Shown: positions 50,209 to 62,639 of the stretch, piece after piece
Position numbering within the stretch: position 1 is the stretch's first letter
Layout: each line of letters begins with the position of its first letter
DNA from: Paramecium sonneborni
Lineage: Eukaryota > Ciliophora > Oligohymenophorea > Peniculida > Parameciidae
Assembly: GCA_905182985.1 (NCBI GenBank)
Contig: CAJJDN010000115.1
Span: forward strand, 1-64,000
Direction: 5' to 3'
Length of the DNA: 64,000 bases
Notes under the pieces: model-generated
Databases searched by the model: none
Told to the model about the DNA's origin: nothing
Seen by the model: only the letters and a program-made list of their open reading frames with translations
Program-made: the position numbers and the translations under genes

Positions 50209-53200
50209 TCATTTTTTTATAACTTTCCAAACAAATATACATTAATCTTCTCCTCCAGTTGAAATGATTCTAGAATCATCTTTAGTCCATTTAACATTTG
50301 TAACATGAGATGAATGTCCAGTACCTACAACAGCTTCAGATGATTTTTTTAAGCTAGGGAATCTAAGTATTCTAACATGACTGAAATCATCTCCACAAGC
50401 AAGTAAATGATAAGATGTTTTAGGATCACTTTTACCATTGATAGTAGTATTAGAACGATCAACAGCATTAATATCAGTACCATCAGCACATTCAGGCCAA
50501 ATACCTTAGACTGGCCATCCAAGAGTAACTGTCCAAGTATACCAAAATTCATCTTTTAATGCAGATGCTCCACCAGGTAACTTTATATATAAATATTAAT
50601 TTATACTTATTTACATTATGCTACATCCCAAAATAATAGTTCATAAGCACCACAAGTTGAATGTAAATTAACACCATCTCTACTAAAATCAAAATGTGTA
50701 ATATATGATGAATGTTTTGACATTTTTTTACCAATAGTTTTCCAAGATGGATATTTATAAGCATATAAAGCATTATCATGTGAACCAATAATACAAGTAG
50801 TACCATCAGGAGAGAATTTAATATCACTTATCCATTCTTTAGCTTATTTAAATACTTTTGTTTAATTAAGTTCAGCATCATATATTCTAATAGTACCATC
50901 TTTCATACCAACAGTAAATCCACCATCTTTTGGATTTGTACTAACAACACGAGCTTTACATTAATCAGTAAAATCTCCAGTATTTAAATCTGTTTTTTCT
51001 TCTTTACCATCACCTGTAAGAAGAGTATTACCAATTTTCACTTATTTTCTTTCACCTATTGACCATACACGAACAGTACCATCATCTGAACATGTTACAA
51101 ATTTATCCTAATCTTCTTAAAATATATCTAATCCCCATACTTCATTTGTCCATTTTAAATTTGGACAGAAATGTCCTCTCATTAAATTACTTACTTTAAA
51201 TTCTGTTTAACTATTTATTATAGTACGACCATCCCAAGAAAATTAATATATTTCACTACCTAATGTACCTATTAATAATTTTGAATTTGCTAAATCTGCA
51301 TAGATAGCTCTAACTCCCGGACAAACAGAATCTGGACATTTCTCTTTTACTTTTACAGCCAATATTTCCTCATAATTTTTACTTAATACAAAGAATACTC
51401 CATCTCTACCTCCTGAAAATACATAATCTTAAGTCACTGTAATACAATCACAAATTTAACTATGTTTACTTGGTAATGCTTTCATAAATGCTTCACCTTT
51501 CCATATTTATATACATCCATCTGCTGCTCCACATAACGTATCATTTCCATTTATACCGATTCCTGATAAATTATTACTAGCTCCCTTTCCAAATTATCCT
51601 TTCTTTCCTTAACATTTTCCATTATCATATTTCCAACATTTATAATGTTTTACACCTACTGTTACAAATGCATCATCTGTATTCCATCTTAAATCTACTA
51701 TAACATCTGGACCACTCTTATCTGACCATAATACTGCTCCTTTACAACTTACATCAAATACTGCTAATGAATGATCTACATCAACTGCTCCTGCTACTAA
51801 TCTCTTACCATTTGGAGTAAATGCTAATGCTATTATACCTTTCTATAAAGGAGCTTTAAATTAACATTTCACTTCCTTTGTCTCTGCATTCCATACAAAT
51901 ATATTTGGTTTAGCTCCTAATTCTCCTGTTGCAACTGTTAATTTATCAAATGGATTCAAATCTATTGCTGTAATATCATCTTCATGTTTATTAAAATATG
52001 TCTATTTATTGCTTTCTATATCTAATACTATCCCTAATGCTGCTGCATTATACAGTACTTAACCATTTGATAAAAAGAACAAGTTATTTCTCATATCCTT
52101 TGTGCGATAACCATGTACATATTCAATTTCTAAATCACATTTAGGGGGTTTATGTCCATCTGTTTTACTTTAATAATATTGATAAGTTGGCTCTTTGATT
52201 GATCCCATCCATGGTTTACAAGCCATAAATTAATCTCCTTCATCTGTTTCCTCTTAGATGAATAGAGAATTATCATCTTTTTTTATTTACTTTTTTGGAG
52301 TAAGTTATACCTTCCTTTTTTTCAGAGGCATATCTATGTCATCTGCTCCTTCTTCCTTAAATTATTCTTCCAAATTAGCTTATTCTACTTTTCCTTAAGC
52401 ACTTCCAAAATCAGTTTTCCAAACAATAATTGATTTATCATTACCACCAACAGAAATAAGAAAATTATCATCACAAGTGAATCTTACTCTCATAACATGA
52501 GATGAATGTCCAATATATTCTTTTCTTTTTTATTTTGGAACAACAACAGGATAATTCATTAAAACAACATGTTATGTATCTTCACCTGAAACTAAGAATT
52601 TTTTACTATGGCTTCTACAAACGGTATTAACACCACTATAATCAGCAGAAGGGAATATACCTTAAACAGGCCAACCTAATTTACATGTCCAACTTGTAAA
52701 TTCAGTATTAGCTTAACTAGAAGAAGGTTAATTCTTTTTAGCATTAACATCAACATACTTAAGTTCATAAGCACCACTATTAACAACAACAATAGATGAA
52801 TCAACTGACCAATCTAAAGCAGTTAAAGCAGATGTTAAACCACATTAAATTTTAGTACCTACTTTACCAAATTTAGGATATTCAATAGTCCAAACTTCTA
52901 AATGAGATGCACCAGCATGAGCACCAAAAGCTACTTTTTTACAATCTGGTGATATCTTTAAATCTTAAATCCAATATTAAGATTATCTTTAAGGCATATT
53001 TGTAAATATAGTTTTAGCAGTATCCATAATTTATAATGTATTAGGATCTAATAAATATACAAATCCATTAAGATCCCCACAAACTATAAATTTACCATCA
53101 TTTGACCAATCAACAGCTCTAACCTCACTTGGAAATGGTTTACTAACACATATCATTTTCTTTTAATCTATATCCCAAATACGAACTGTCTTATCACCAC

Positions 53201-56200
53201 CACCTGTTACATATTTATGTCCTGTTGGTGCAGCACAAGCTCCCCATAATTCTTCACCATAATGTCCTTATATTACAATACTTGTCTATTTCTTGGCCGG
53301 ATCAAATGTAAATATTTAAGCTCCATTTGTACCAAATAACCATTATTAACTTTTTTCATTATAATCCATTGCAACTACTCCAGAAGGAAAGAGTGGATTT
53401 CTAGATAAATTAATTAATTCCTATTTCTTAACCAATTAACCTCCTTCATAACCCCATGAGATCACTTTACCATCTAATCCACCAGAGTATAATAACTTTT
53501 TAAACTTATCCATTATGAATGTACTCACTTTTCCTTCATGTCCTTTTATTCCTTTATCACTACTTCCACCTTTCCAACAAAATAATGTTCCACTTCCTCC
53601 TCCTGATACTATTACTTAATTATCAAATGCATAAACTACTGAAAATTATGATTCAAATTTTCCTTATTATTAACCCATCTTTCCTTATACATTCCTTCCA
53701 TTTATCTTCCAAAACTTTATATGTTTATTTCCTACTGTTACAAATTCTTCATTATCCTTCCATGCTGCTCCATTTACTTTTGCCTTGTCTATATTTGATG
53801 TACAAATCTATCTCTTTCCTTACCAATCATATATTGCTAATGAATTGTCATCATCTTAACCAACAGTCAATAATAATGATCCATCTGGTGAAAATTTCAA
53901 TAACACTATTGCTCTTAAATGAAATTAATTGAAATTAGCTAATACTTCCTTTGTATCTATATCCCAAACAAAAATATCAATACATTTTGCTTTACCTGCT
54001 TATGCCATCTATCCTGTTGCTGCTATATTTCTATTTGGATGCAAAGCAAAACTTACAATATCTTCTTCATGCTTATTAAAGAATGTTTATTATTGTGTCT
54101 TAGGATCAACCTCTACTCCCAATGCAGCTGAAACAAAGACCACTTTATTTTTATCAGTCCAACCTAACATATCTCTGCATTCATCCAAAATGTAGAAGAA
54201 TCGAAATCCATGAATATGATATAATGATAAATTTCCTTTTGGATCCTAATTATCTCTAGCCTTATTTGGTTTGTACCAAGAAGGAACTGAACGTTAAACT
54301 TCTCCTAAAAATGGTTTGACTGCTCCAATCATATCTCCTTTATCTAAAACTTCCTATTCAAAGATTGTTCCGCCAACATTTTCTTATGTTTATTCAGGTT
54401 CATCTTAAATTTCTTAGACATCTAATTTTTGTGGAGAATAGATGTATCTCCATTAAAATATAGATAATTCATCACCTCCAACAGAAATAATATGTTCTCC
54501 GCTGTTAGTAAATTTGACTCCACAAACATAAGATGAATGTCCTGTATATTTGATACATCCACTTTTTTCTTTAGGACAAGGATTTTTGAATAATTTAAGT
54601 TTACCAAAATCATCACAAGAAACTAAACATTTACCATCTTTAGATCTATCAGTAGCATTAACATCATCACCATCAGAACAATCTGGCCAAATTCCTTATA
54701 CTTACCATCCATATATGCAAGTCCATGTGAACCATTAAATATCTTTGGCAATATCAAATTATATAGGTTATGCTAAATTCACATCATAAAATTCAATAGT
54801 ATAATTACTAGTATTTATTTAAATGAATTTACTATCAACAGAGAAATCTAGAGTATAAACATGATATTTGCAGTTAGGTATTTAGGATTATTTTTTCCAA
54901 GTTTTGGTAGAATAGAAAGAAATTTCTGAAAATGGTGGTTTGTAACAAACACATAATAGTTCATTGTTAGGTGAGAATTTGACTAATGAAATGATTTCTT
55001 TATCAGGATCAACAAATTAAGAAATTTCTTATAATTTTTTTAAAGATCCAGCATCGTAGATAAATACTCTACCATTAGAACATCCAGTGGCAATCCATTT
55101 TGCATTTTGACTGACACTTAAAGTTTTACTAGCATATTGATTAGTTGTAGATTTAAGTAATTTTTTTTATTTAACATCCCACATAGCTAATATTTCATCT
55201 TCACCAACAGTATAGAAAATATTTTAAGTAGGATGAGTATCTAATCCCCATAATTCTCCATTAAAATGTCCTTACATATATAATTTACATTATATTTTTT
55301 ATCCTTCTTCATAACTAAGAATTTCAGCAATTTCTGATCTTCTAGTACCAAATAAGATTTTACCATCTGAACTTTCACAAACAGAAATAACATTAGGTGA
55401 TCCTTTAGGTGGGAAACTCAATTTAAGTGGTAAATCTTTGGTATCAATTTCAAATACTTTATTAAATTATGGATCCCAACCAATAATGATACCTCTTTTA
55501 TCAGCTGAGATAATTCCTCTACCTGCTGATCTAGTAATAATAGCTTTAACAGGAGTAACATGAGCTTTGACACTTTTGATACAAATGTTTTTTTTCCAAC
55601 AAAGGAAGTTTCCATTAAATACTCCTGTAACTATATATTCTCCATTAATAGCAATAGTAAGAACAGGCTAAGGTTATTATTCTTTCCAAACACCTCTTTC
55701 AGCTAATATGATGCCATTCTTCCATGTACAAATACTTATTTCTTTCATACAAGCTACAACTATTTAATAATCTCCAGGTAAGAATTTAATATCAAAGACT
55801 TCTTTTTTAGTTAATTTACCACTTGCTATTAAAGGAGATGTCTTATTCTTTGGATCTTTCCTTGAATTTATAGAAATATCAATATCATATACAGCCATAA
55901 AATGGTCATCGTCCATGGCAATTGCTGATACACTCTTTCCATCATTAGAAAAACAACAATTAGAAATACCATTTTTAAGTACATCATTAAATAAACAAAC
56001 CATTCTCATATTATCAATATTCCATACCATTAACATTGGATTTAAACCTACTTATCCTGTTAATACTAAATTCTCATATATATCTAAACAAGATATATCA
56101 TCATTATGTTCCAAGAAATGTTTTTAAGTCATATTATTTGGATCCAATACTATACCTACTCCTGCTGTATGATATACAATTTGACCTTTATTCCCATATT

Positions 56201-57138
56201 TTAAATTGTTTCTAGTATCATGACATCTATATCCATAAATATATTCTAAATCTAAAATAGCATTAGGAGGTGATGCATCCATTCCTTCTTGCTTTTTAGA
56301 GGGTTCTAAACTTTTTGCTTAATCTTTCCATTCCATAACAATTTCTTCTTCTTCTAATCCAAATTCATCACTTGCTTCTGCTTTAATTGTATGTTCAATT
56401 CCATTTTTAATACGTTCTACTCTTTCATCTCTTGGTAATAGTCTTCTTTCCATCTCTATTTCTATATCACTATCAATATCATTATAACAAGTCTCTTCTA
56501 TTGTCGTCTCATCTTTATTAGCTAATCCCATATTGAATAACACTTTTAAAACATCAGGATCTTTCTACACTAATTTTAAATATTCTTCATATTCAAATCC
56601 TCCATCTCTATCTAAATCCCATTTCACTAAATATTGTTATACTTTTTCTTCTATTTCTTTAGGTGTTGGGTCATCCAAACCTTCATAATAATGTAGATTA
56701 TTTAATATGCTAGTTAAAAAGATTCCTACTTCTTTTGGACCTAATTTATTATCATGATCTTCATCATAAAGATCAAATATAGTTTTTGCTGTTGTCTATA
56801 TTTTTATAGATATATTTATATTACTATCAATGGATTTTAACATAATGATGCAACTCCTACTTTAAATTTATAATAGTCAACACGACCACTATTATCAAAG
56901 TCCATCAATTTTATTATCTATTTAATAACCAAAATTATTTCATTACTTTTATTGCTTCCTTATGTGTAACATTATATTGATCAGCAAATTTATTTAAATC
57001 GATTACTCCATTACTTTCAATTTACAGCCATTTGTCACTTTATTTTTATTATTATTCATACCTTAAATAATCAATTTGATTATCAGAAAAACCTTAAAAT
57101 CTGTTTTTCCTAAATTTGCCCATTATTTGATTTCCCAT
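50209..57138 (-). CDS. EML-type microtubule-associated protein, EF-hands plus three HELP-WD40 modules, ~2270 aa
   Basis: EML proteins bind microtubules through a HELP motif packed into tandem propellers. Start ATG 57136-57138 (MGNQIMGKF; possible myristoylation). Residues ~1-190 have EF-hand loops: DFDNSGRVDYYK, DEDHDNKLGPKE and DLDRDGGFEYEE. Module 1 begins near 56250 (YGYRCHDTRNNLKYG, AGVGIVLDP). Module 2 begins near 54230 (HGFRFFYILDECRDMLGW, ALGVEVDP). Module 3 begins near 52150 (HGYRTKDMRNNLFF, ALGIVLDI). Each ends with family phrases such as GWxVQGI(W/F)P, DDF or GED, and TGHSSxVxxVKF. Introns seen include two of 29 nt in the EF-hand region and one of 34 nt near 50582-50615. TGA 50209-50211. 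Vertebrate EML5/6 also have three modules but no EF-hands. Confidence 0.93.
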
Positions 57139-57237
57139 GATAAATTAATTGAAAAATATTAGTAATCAAAACAACAAAAAATTAAGAGGCTTTTCGGATC
57201 ATCAAGTACTCATTCGAGTGTTTCTTTAATAATATCT

Positions 57238-58839
57238 ATGCAAAAACCAGACACAATATAATAACCTCTTTTTAATTAGGAATGTCCATACAATTCTGTA
57301 TAACTTCATACTATAACATTTAACAATGTTTGGGATTACTTAGTACATCTCTAAAAATGTCATCTCATAAATTAGAGATCTGAAATAAGAAAATCTTCTG
57401 ATTATTTTATGTGTCATCGTTGTCTTAAAGTTTTTGAAGAATTTTAACAATTATAAGATCATCAAGATACGGAACATATCATAAATTTTGAGCTTATTTT
57501 TGATAAAAAGCCAGAACAATGGATAAGTATATCTAAAAGAGGTAGATGGGAAATCATCAAATTAATTGAAAATTATAAAGATCATTATCTTAATAAGAAT
57601 GAAGTTTAAAATGTTAAGATCTTTCCTTAAGATTAAACTGATCCTCGTTTAAACACTCCTAGAGATACAATTTCTAAGATTAAAAATTTATAAATAGAAA
57701 GAAAGGAGAGATTATAATTGTATTTATTACAATCCAAAGTTTTAGAATCTGCTTATCATAAATTATTTAATCATTATAAAGATATATCTATGATTAATAA
57801 GGAATATCCATATAAATTAACAACTGATTCTTTTAATTAATTGATGGTCAAACATAATATCAAATTAAGTTCAGAATTATTCAATCAAACTAAAGTATGT
57901 GAATTCATGGAAACAGCATTAACAAATCCAGAAGATCATATTATTTATATGAATAGAAGAGCCATTAACAAATTCTTTTATCTTTGGATTTTGATTCATG
58001 AAGATGTTAATCCTTTTTTATAAATATAATTCTAAGAACCTTGGGTTATATTAGCTATTCCAACTTAATCTGGATAATTTTACAATATACCTATTTCAAA
58101 GTCAAATGAAAATTTAGAATTATAAGAATTGTAAAAGTTATTGAGTGAATAAATGGAAATAGCTAAATAAATAGATTAAGAGAAAGCTAAATTTGATTAA
58201 AAAAAGATTGAAGAAAGTAAAGTATTTGAATAAAAGATTTTTAAATTAGAAAATTTAGAAACTTAATTAAGAATTTAGTTAACTACTTAAAATAAATATT
58301 AAAATGATTTTGAATCTGTTAAACAATAGTTGTAAGATTAATCTATTAATGATCTTTAAGAACGTAGTAAAAAACTTGATCATTATTATTAAGTATAAAG
58401 ATAGAAGATATAAAATGATATGATTAATTAATCAGAACTTTTTAAATAAGCTGAGTCTTTTGCAAAAGAAAAACAGAAATTACTTCAAAGAGTTGAAATT
58501 TATGTTGAAAAAAGAAATAAAATACATTATGAAACTTAGGATTTAAAAGCATAAATAACAACATTAGGAGAAAAACTTATGTTAGATGAATAATAAAGAA
58601 TGAAAAATAAAACAAAAAGAAGATAGAAAATAGTTTAACATTTATGTATTAAATGTTAAAAAAATAATAGAGAAGTAATTCATTTTCCTTGTTAACATTT
58701 TCTTTTTTGTACATAATGTATAATATAAGGAATGGTTGAAAAAAGATAATAATGTCCATTAGTTGCAATTGATTAATGTAGAGATTCTAGATATTTAGAT
58801 AAGAAATTTAAGACTGTCAGATTCACAAAGAACGATTGA
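57238..58839 (+). CDS. C2H2 plus coiled coil plus C-terminal RING-like protein, 533 aa
   Basis: Single exon, ATG 57238 to TGA 58837-58839. Near residue 60-85 is a C2H2 finger: MCHRCLKVFEEFQQLQDHQDTEH (C-x2-C-x12-H-x5-H spacing). The middle has a mixed domain with EPWVILAIP, then ~170 residues of coiled coil (IAKQIDQEKAKFDQKKIEE...). The C-terminus has a RING-like zinc site of the IAP/MARCH-lookalike short type: CIKCQKNNREVIHFPCQHFLFCTQC then CP. RING domains recruit E2 enzymes, so this is a likely ubiquitin ligase. The final zinc pair is incomplete: CP is followed by LV, not by C, so zinc binding or ligase activity is uncertain. Divergent from EML, 99 bases between starts. Confidence 0.75.
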
Positions 58840-58952
58840 TTGATAATATATAAAATGTAACAATTATTCTTTGATTTTCATACCTCTTTTATTACATCAT
58901 AAACACATGAAATTTATTTTCATAAAAATATGGAATCTTAAATAATTAAATT

Positions 58953-59322
58953 ATGTAATAAGGATTCTTGTAATAACAAAATGGATATTATGATGATGTC
59001 CCATAGAATCCCAATGAATAGAAGGAGTAATCAACAAGTGCTTTGGAATGGTTGGCCGTTATTGGATTGGTTTTATTAACATATATGGTCATCGTATTCC
59101 TTTGGATAGTGTGTAATGTGAATATTAATTTTAGGTATGGCTGGTATTCGTAATAATTTTGAAGCTACAGTCATCTGCTTTATGGTAATCTTTTTTTGCA
59201 TTTACATCCCTGGAATAGGCTTTTTCTGGTGGAAAGGATTGTAAGTGAGGACCCAATTAATATAAGACTTCATTAACAGAAAATTATAAGAAAATCAAAT
59301 GGAAATTGGAGGAAGAGTTTGA
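58953..59322 (+). CDS. small two-helix membrane protein, 115 aa
   Basis: ATG 58953, one 22-nt intron (GTAATG...TTTTAG near 59116-59137), TGA 59320-59322. After a Gln-rich N-terminus (MQQGFLQQQNGYYDDVP) come two clear transmembrane segments: WLAVIGLVLLTYMVIVFLWIV and ATVICFMVIFFCIYIPGIGF, separated by a short loop MAGIRNNFE. The C-terminal tail is charged and helical. No family was recognised. Both membrane segments are continuous only after splicing, which supports the model. Confidence 0.7.
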
Positions 59323-59379
59323 TTAATTTAAATTCAATATAATAACTATGTCAATTCATGACGACCTTTTATTACCAAC

Positions 59380-60285
59380 TCATTTTAAGAACCCAATTAA
59401 TTGAAAATTTATTACAATCTCTTTTATGCTTTTCTTTCTTCCCAATTCCTATCAATTCTAATCAACTACATTCTAAATCAATTATACATCCAACAATATA
59501 TTTATAGCAAACTCAAATTTCATATTATTCAATGCACTTTCACTAATCTTGAATCTCAAATTCAAATCATCAGGTTTCTTATCTAATTCTTTCAATTCTT
59601 ATTTCATTATTTATGGTAATTCACTCCATTCCTTTATTAATTTATAAAATTCCATTATCTCTTTGTATAATTTATTCAAATCTTCATCTTTCTATTTTAT
59701 ATCAATCTCATTTAATAATTACTCAGCCATATTAAACTATTCTAATATAATATATCCCTTAGCCTAATATAATTTAAATTTATCATAATATTATTTCAAT
59801 CTTTCATTTTCCAAACTTTTTCTACTTAATTATATTAATTCTTTTGCATTTTCTTAAAATGAATGCTGACTTAATTCCACTAAAATTTTATCCCCTATAT
59901 CTTCTCCTTTGATTTCTCTCGATAAACGATCTATTGATAATATAAAATTATCTAAATTATCATTTTTCTAATATATATCTATAAATGAATTCTTATAAAC
60001 TAAAGCTACAAAAGGAATTGATTAAATCTACAATTATTATTTTATTTAATCATTCTTATCAATATCAATATTAAGAACTGTACCTACATTCTCATAATTC
60101 TTTAAATAACCCATTAATTTTTTATTGAATTATTTACATTCTGATGACCATGTTGTATAACAATTTAAAAAGATCATTCTTTCTTCACTTAATTTCTCTA
60201 TCTCCTATAAATCATTAATTTCCATTATAAATTTTGGAATTCCTCCAAATTAATAAGAAAATCGATTAATTACTCTTCTAAGCAT
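59380..60285 (-). CDS. thioredoxin-fold / TPR protein (CnoX/YbbN-like), CxxC lost, 294 aa
   Basis: Bacterial YbbN/CnoX and mitochondrial relatives combine an N-terminal thioredoxin fold with C-terminal TPR-like helices and act as chaperone partners. Here MLRRVINRFSYQFGG looks like a mitochondrial import signal. The thioredoxin part reads MIFLNCYTTWSSECKQF, where WCGPC is expected: the first active-site cysteine is Ser, so it cannot perform disulfide exchange by the usual route. Then TVLNIDIDKND and IQSIPFVALVYK (with the cis-Pro) match the fold. The C-terminus has LDKKPDDLNLRFKISESAL and FAINILLDVQLIQNELGRKK, the YbbN-type end, after removing a 21-nt intron. ATG 60283-60285, TGA 59380-59382. 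Confidence 0.8.
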
Positions 60286-60480
60286 TTTTTTTTTATGAAA
60301 AATTTTATTATTATTGATTTTACATTTAATATTAGCAAATAAATCTCTTTCAATTCTTCTTTGTAAATATCACTTTTTGCAACTTTTAAAAGTTTATCAA
60401 TATTGGCTTATATCTACTAAATACAATATTCAATAATAAATTGATGATTCCTAAATTTACTAACTACATTTTAATTTAAA

Positions 60481-61250
60481 AGTAAAATAATTATGGAAAG
60501 ATAGATACTAATTTTATACTAATTAGTTTATAAGAATAAGAAATGTAAAATAGAGGGAATAATAAATACAAATAGCTATAGATTAAATTTTCTTTGTAAG
60601 AAATATGATGAATAATTTAGGATAAATATATAAAAAAGAAATTAGATAAGAAAATAATTTTTTGCTATATTGATCGTTGTGAAACATTTCAATTAACTTT
60701 TAAATTGATGAATGACGTTTTTGAAAATATTTTACAAATATTTTATTAAAGATATGATAAGACAAAAAATATAATCAAATATCTAAATAAAGAGAGTACA
60801 TAAGAAACTTTATAAATTTGATTTACTTTTACATAGACTTGAATTGAATACTATATATCAAATTTAAATTGATGAAGAGTTTGATCTCGACAAAGGAGAA
60901 TATTCAATATGTAATAAAGACATTTGATATTAAATTGATATATAAACAATTTATTAGAGATGATATGTTAGATAAAATCTTAAATTAGGTAATTTAGATA
61001 GATATTGGTCTTAATAATATATTATAGAATGAGATATAATGGTGTTACTGTTATGAGAAAATGAAATTGATATAATTGTTGAAACAAATAAAGGATAATA
61101 ATTGTGTATTATAGATAGAGCTTAGAAAAGTAAGAAGAATCCTTTATAAATAAGATGGTAAATGAAATCGAAAGTAAATTGAGTTTATGAAATGATGTAA
61201 AATATGATTAGTGTTTGAAATGATATAAATAAAAATATAATTAAAATTAT
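60481..61250 (+). other. coding-like region, gene structure unresolved
   Basis: Several stretches have coding character in different frames, for example KKKLDKKIIFCYIDRCETF, FKLMNDVFENILQIF and FDIKLIYKQFIRDDMLDKIL. They can be read in sequence along the plus strand, but I could not connect all of them with plausible introns, and no start codon is clear (an ATG at 60492 opens one frame for ~60 codons). It may be a decayed gene or one with several tiny introns directly upstream of the kinase. No family was recognised. In 60286-60480 a minus-strand fragment (DKLLKVAKSDIYKEELKEIYL) has similar uncertain status. Confidence 0.3.
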
Positions 61251-61261
61251 CAATAATAATT

Positions 61262-62635
61262 ATGTTTCCATGTCTTGAAAAAGTGTATTAGATGGTTCTG
61301 TAAACTCAACTCTAATTTCTAGATATTGATCCAATACTCTAAATCAAATTGCAAGATCCATATCGATTGATTTTGAAGAAAGAATACTTGCATATCTATA
61401 AGGAGGATGATCCATTTATTTCTTTTTCAATAAGTTTTCCAAATTTAATTAGATGGCATGTTAAAAATAAAAACTTAGTTGGTTTTACAATAAAAGAATT
61501 TGAATTTACAAGTCATTAAAGCAATTTACTAAAAGAATTAAAAAAAATCTTATCAGGAAGATTATTTTTCTCAAAAGTTCAAGACTTTTTTATTCCTTTA
61601 AAAACATTAGGAAAGGGAAGTTCTTCAAAAGTATTATTAGTGAGAGAAATGGATAATGGAGAATATTATGCAGCAAAATGTGTATAAAAAGAAGAAATGC
61701 AATTTTAAGAGATAGAGATAAATAATTAATTATAGCACTCTGCTTTTATAAAGGTAAAAGAAGTATATTAAGGAGAGACAAGTTATTATATAGTAATGGA
61801 TTTATTATCAGGTAAAAATTTATAATCGTTTCTCGGAAATCATAAACCATTACCATTAGATTAAACTAAATAAATAATGCATGTATGATGATCAATAAAT
61901 ATTAGAGGCTTTATTAGAAGGAGTAGAATATATGCATTCTAAAAATATTATGCATAGAGACATAAAACCTGAAAATATAATTTTAGAAATGAGAGATGGA
62001 CAAGTTAGACTTAAAATTGTAGATTTTGGTTTAGCTACTTATAGTACTTTGAGTATTATATTATAAATAATATTTAGAAAGATTTAAATATCCAAAATGT
62101 GGAACTCCAGGGTTTGTTGCTCCTGAAGTCATTAATTTATAAAATAGTAATCAAACTTATGATAAGGTTTGTGATATTTTCAGTTGTGGAGTAATCTTCT
62201 ATAAATTGCTTACAGGAAGAGATGTATTTCCAGGATCTGGTTTTACTTATGTATTAGAACTTAATAAAAAATGTAATATTGATTTCTCTCATCTAACTCT
62301 TTAAAAATTACCTGTAAATTTGACAGTATGAATTTTTATTATTGAGGAATCTTGTTTAAAGGATGTTATCTAGAGATCCTAAATTAAGACCTACAGCTAC
62401 AGAGTGTTTGAATCATGAATTCTTTAAGAACATTGAAAAATATAATACTTTACAAAAAAAATAAGGATTTTTATAGAGTAAACTACATACTGTAGAATTC
62501 AATTAGGATCAAGAAATTTAAGATTATTAAGGATCATTTATAACCACAGAAAAAATTTAGAATCAAAGTTAACCTAAATAAAAATAAAAGAATATGTAAA
62601 GATTTAATACATCCTAATTTGATAATATTATTTGA
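61262..62635 (+). CDS. CaMK-like Ser/Thr protein kinase with one frameshift, ~430 aa
   Basis: ATG 61262. Residues ~1-115 include a PH-like segment ([18 protein letters not shown]) seen ahead of kinase domains in ciliate CaMK relatives. The kinase domain has [19 protein letters not shown] (VAIK lysine), [29 protein letters not shown] and [16 protein letters not shown]. Introns: 25 nt (GTATGA...TTAGAG, ending GAG) before [10 protein letters not shown], 34 nt before KRFKYPKCG, and a 21-nt candidate after LPVNLT. After the last, the frame is off by one: exon sequence NLVQRMLSR is right only if one base is skipped near 62360. All catalytic residues are upstream of the break. TGA 62633-62635 is 4 bases from the stop of the convergent gene. 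Confidence 0.85.
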
Positions 62636-62639
62636 ATAT

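Noticed and set aside
50349..56543. Many open frames of 60-137 codons on either strand between 50 and 57 kb
   Set aside because: They are shadows or pieces of the single EML gene, whose frame is interrupted only by TAA/TAG glutamine codons under the standard code.
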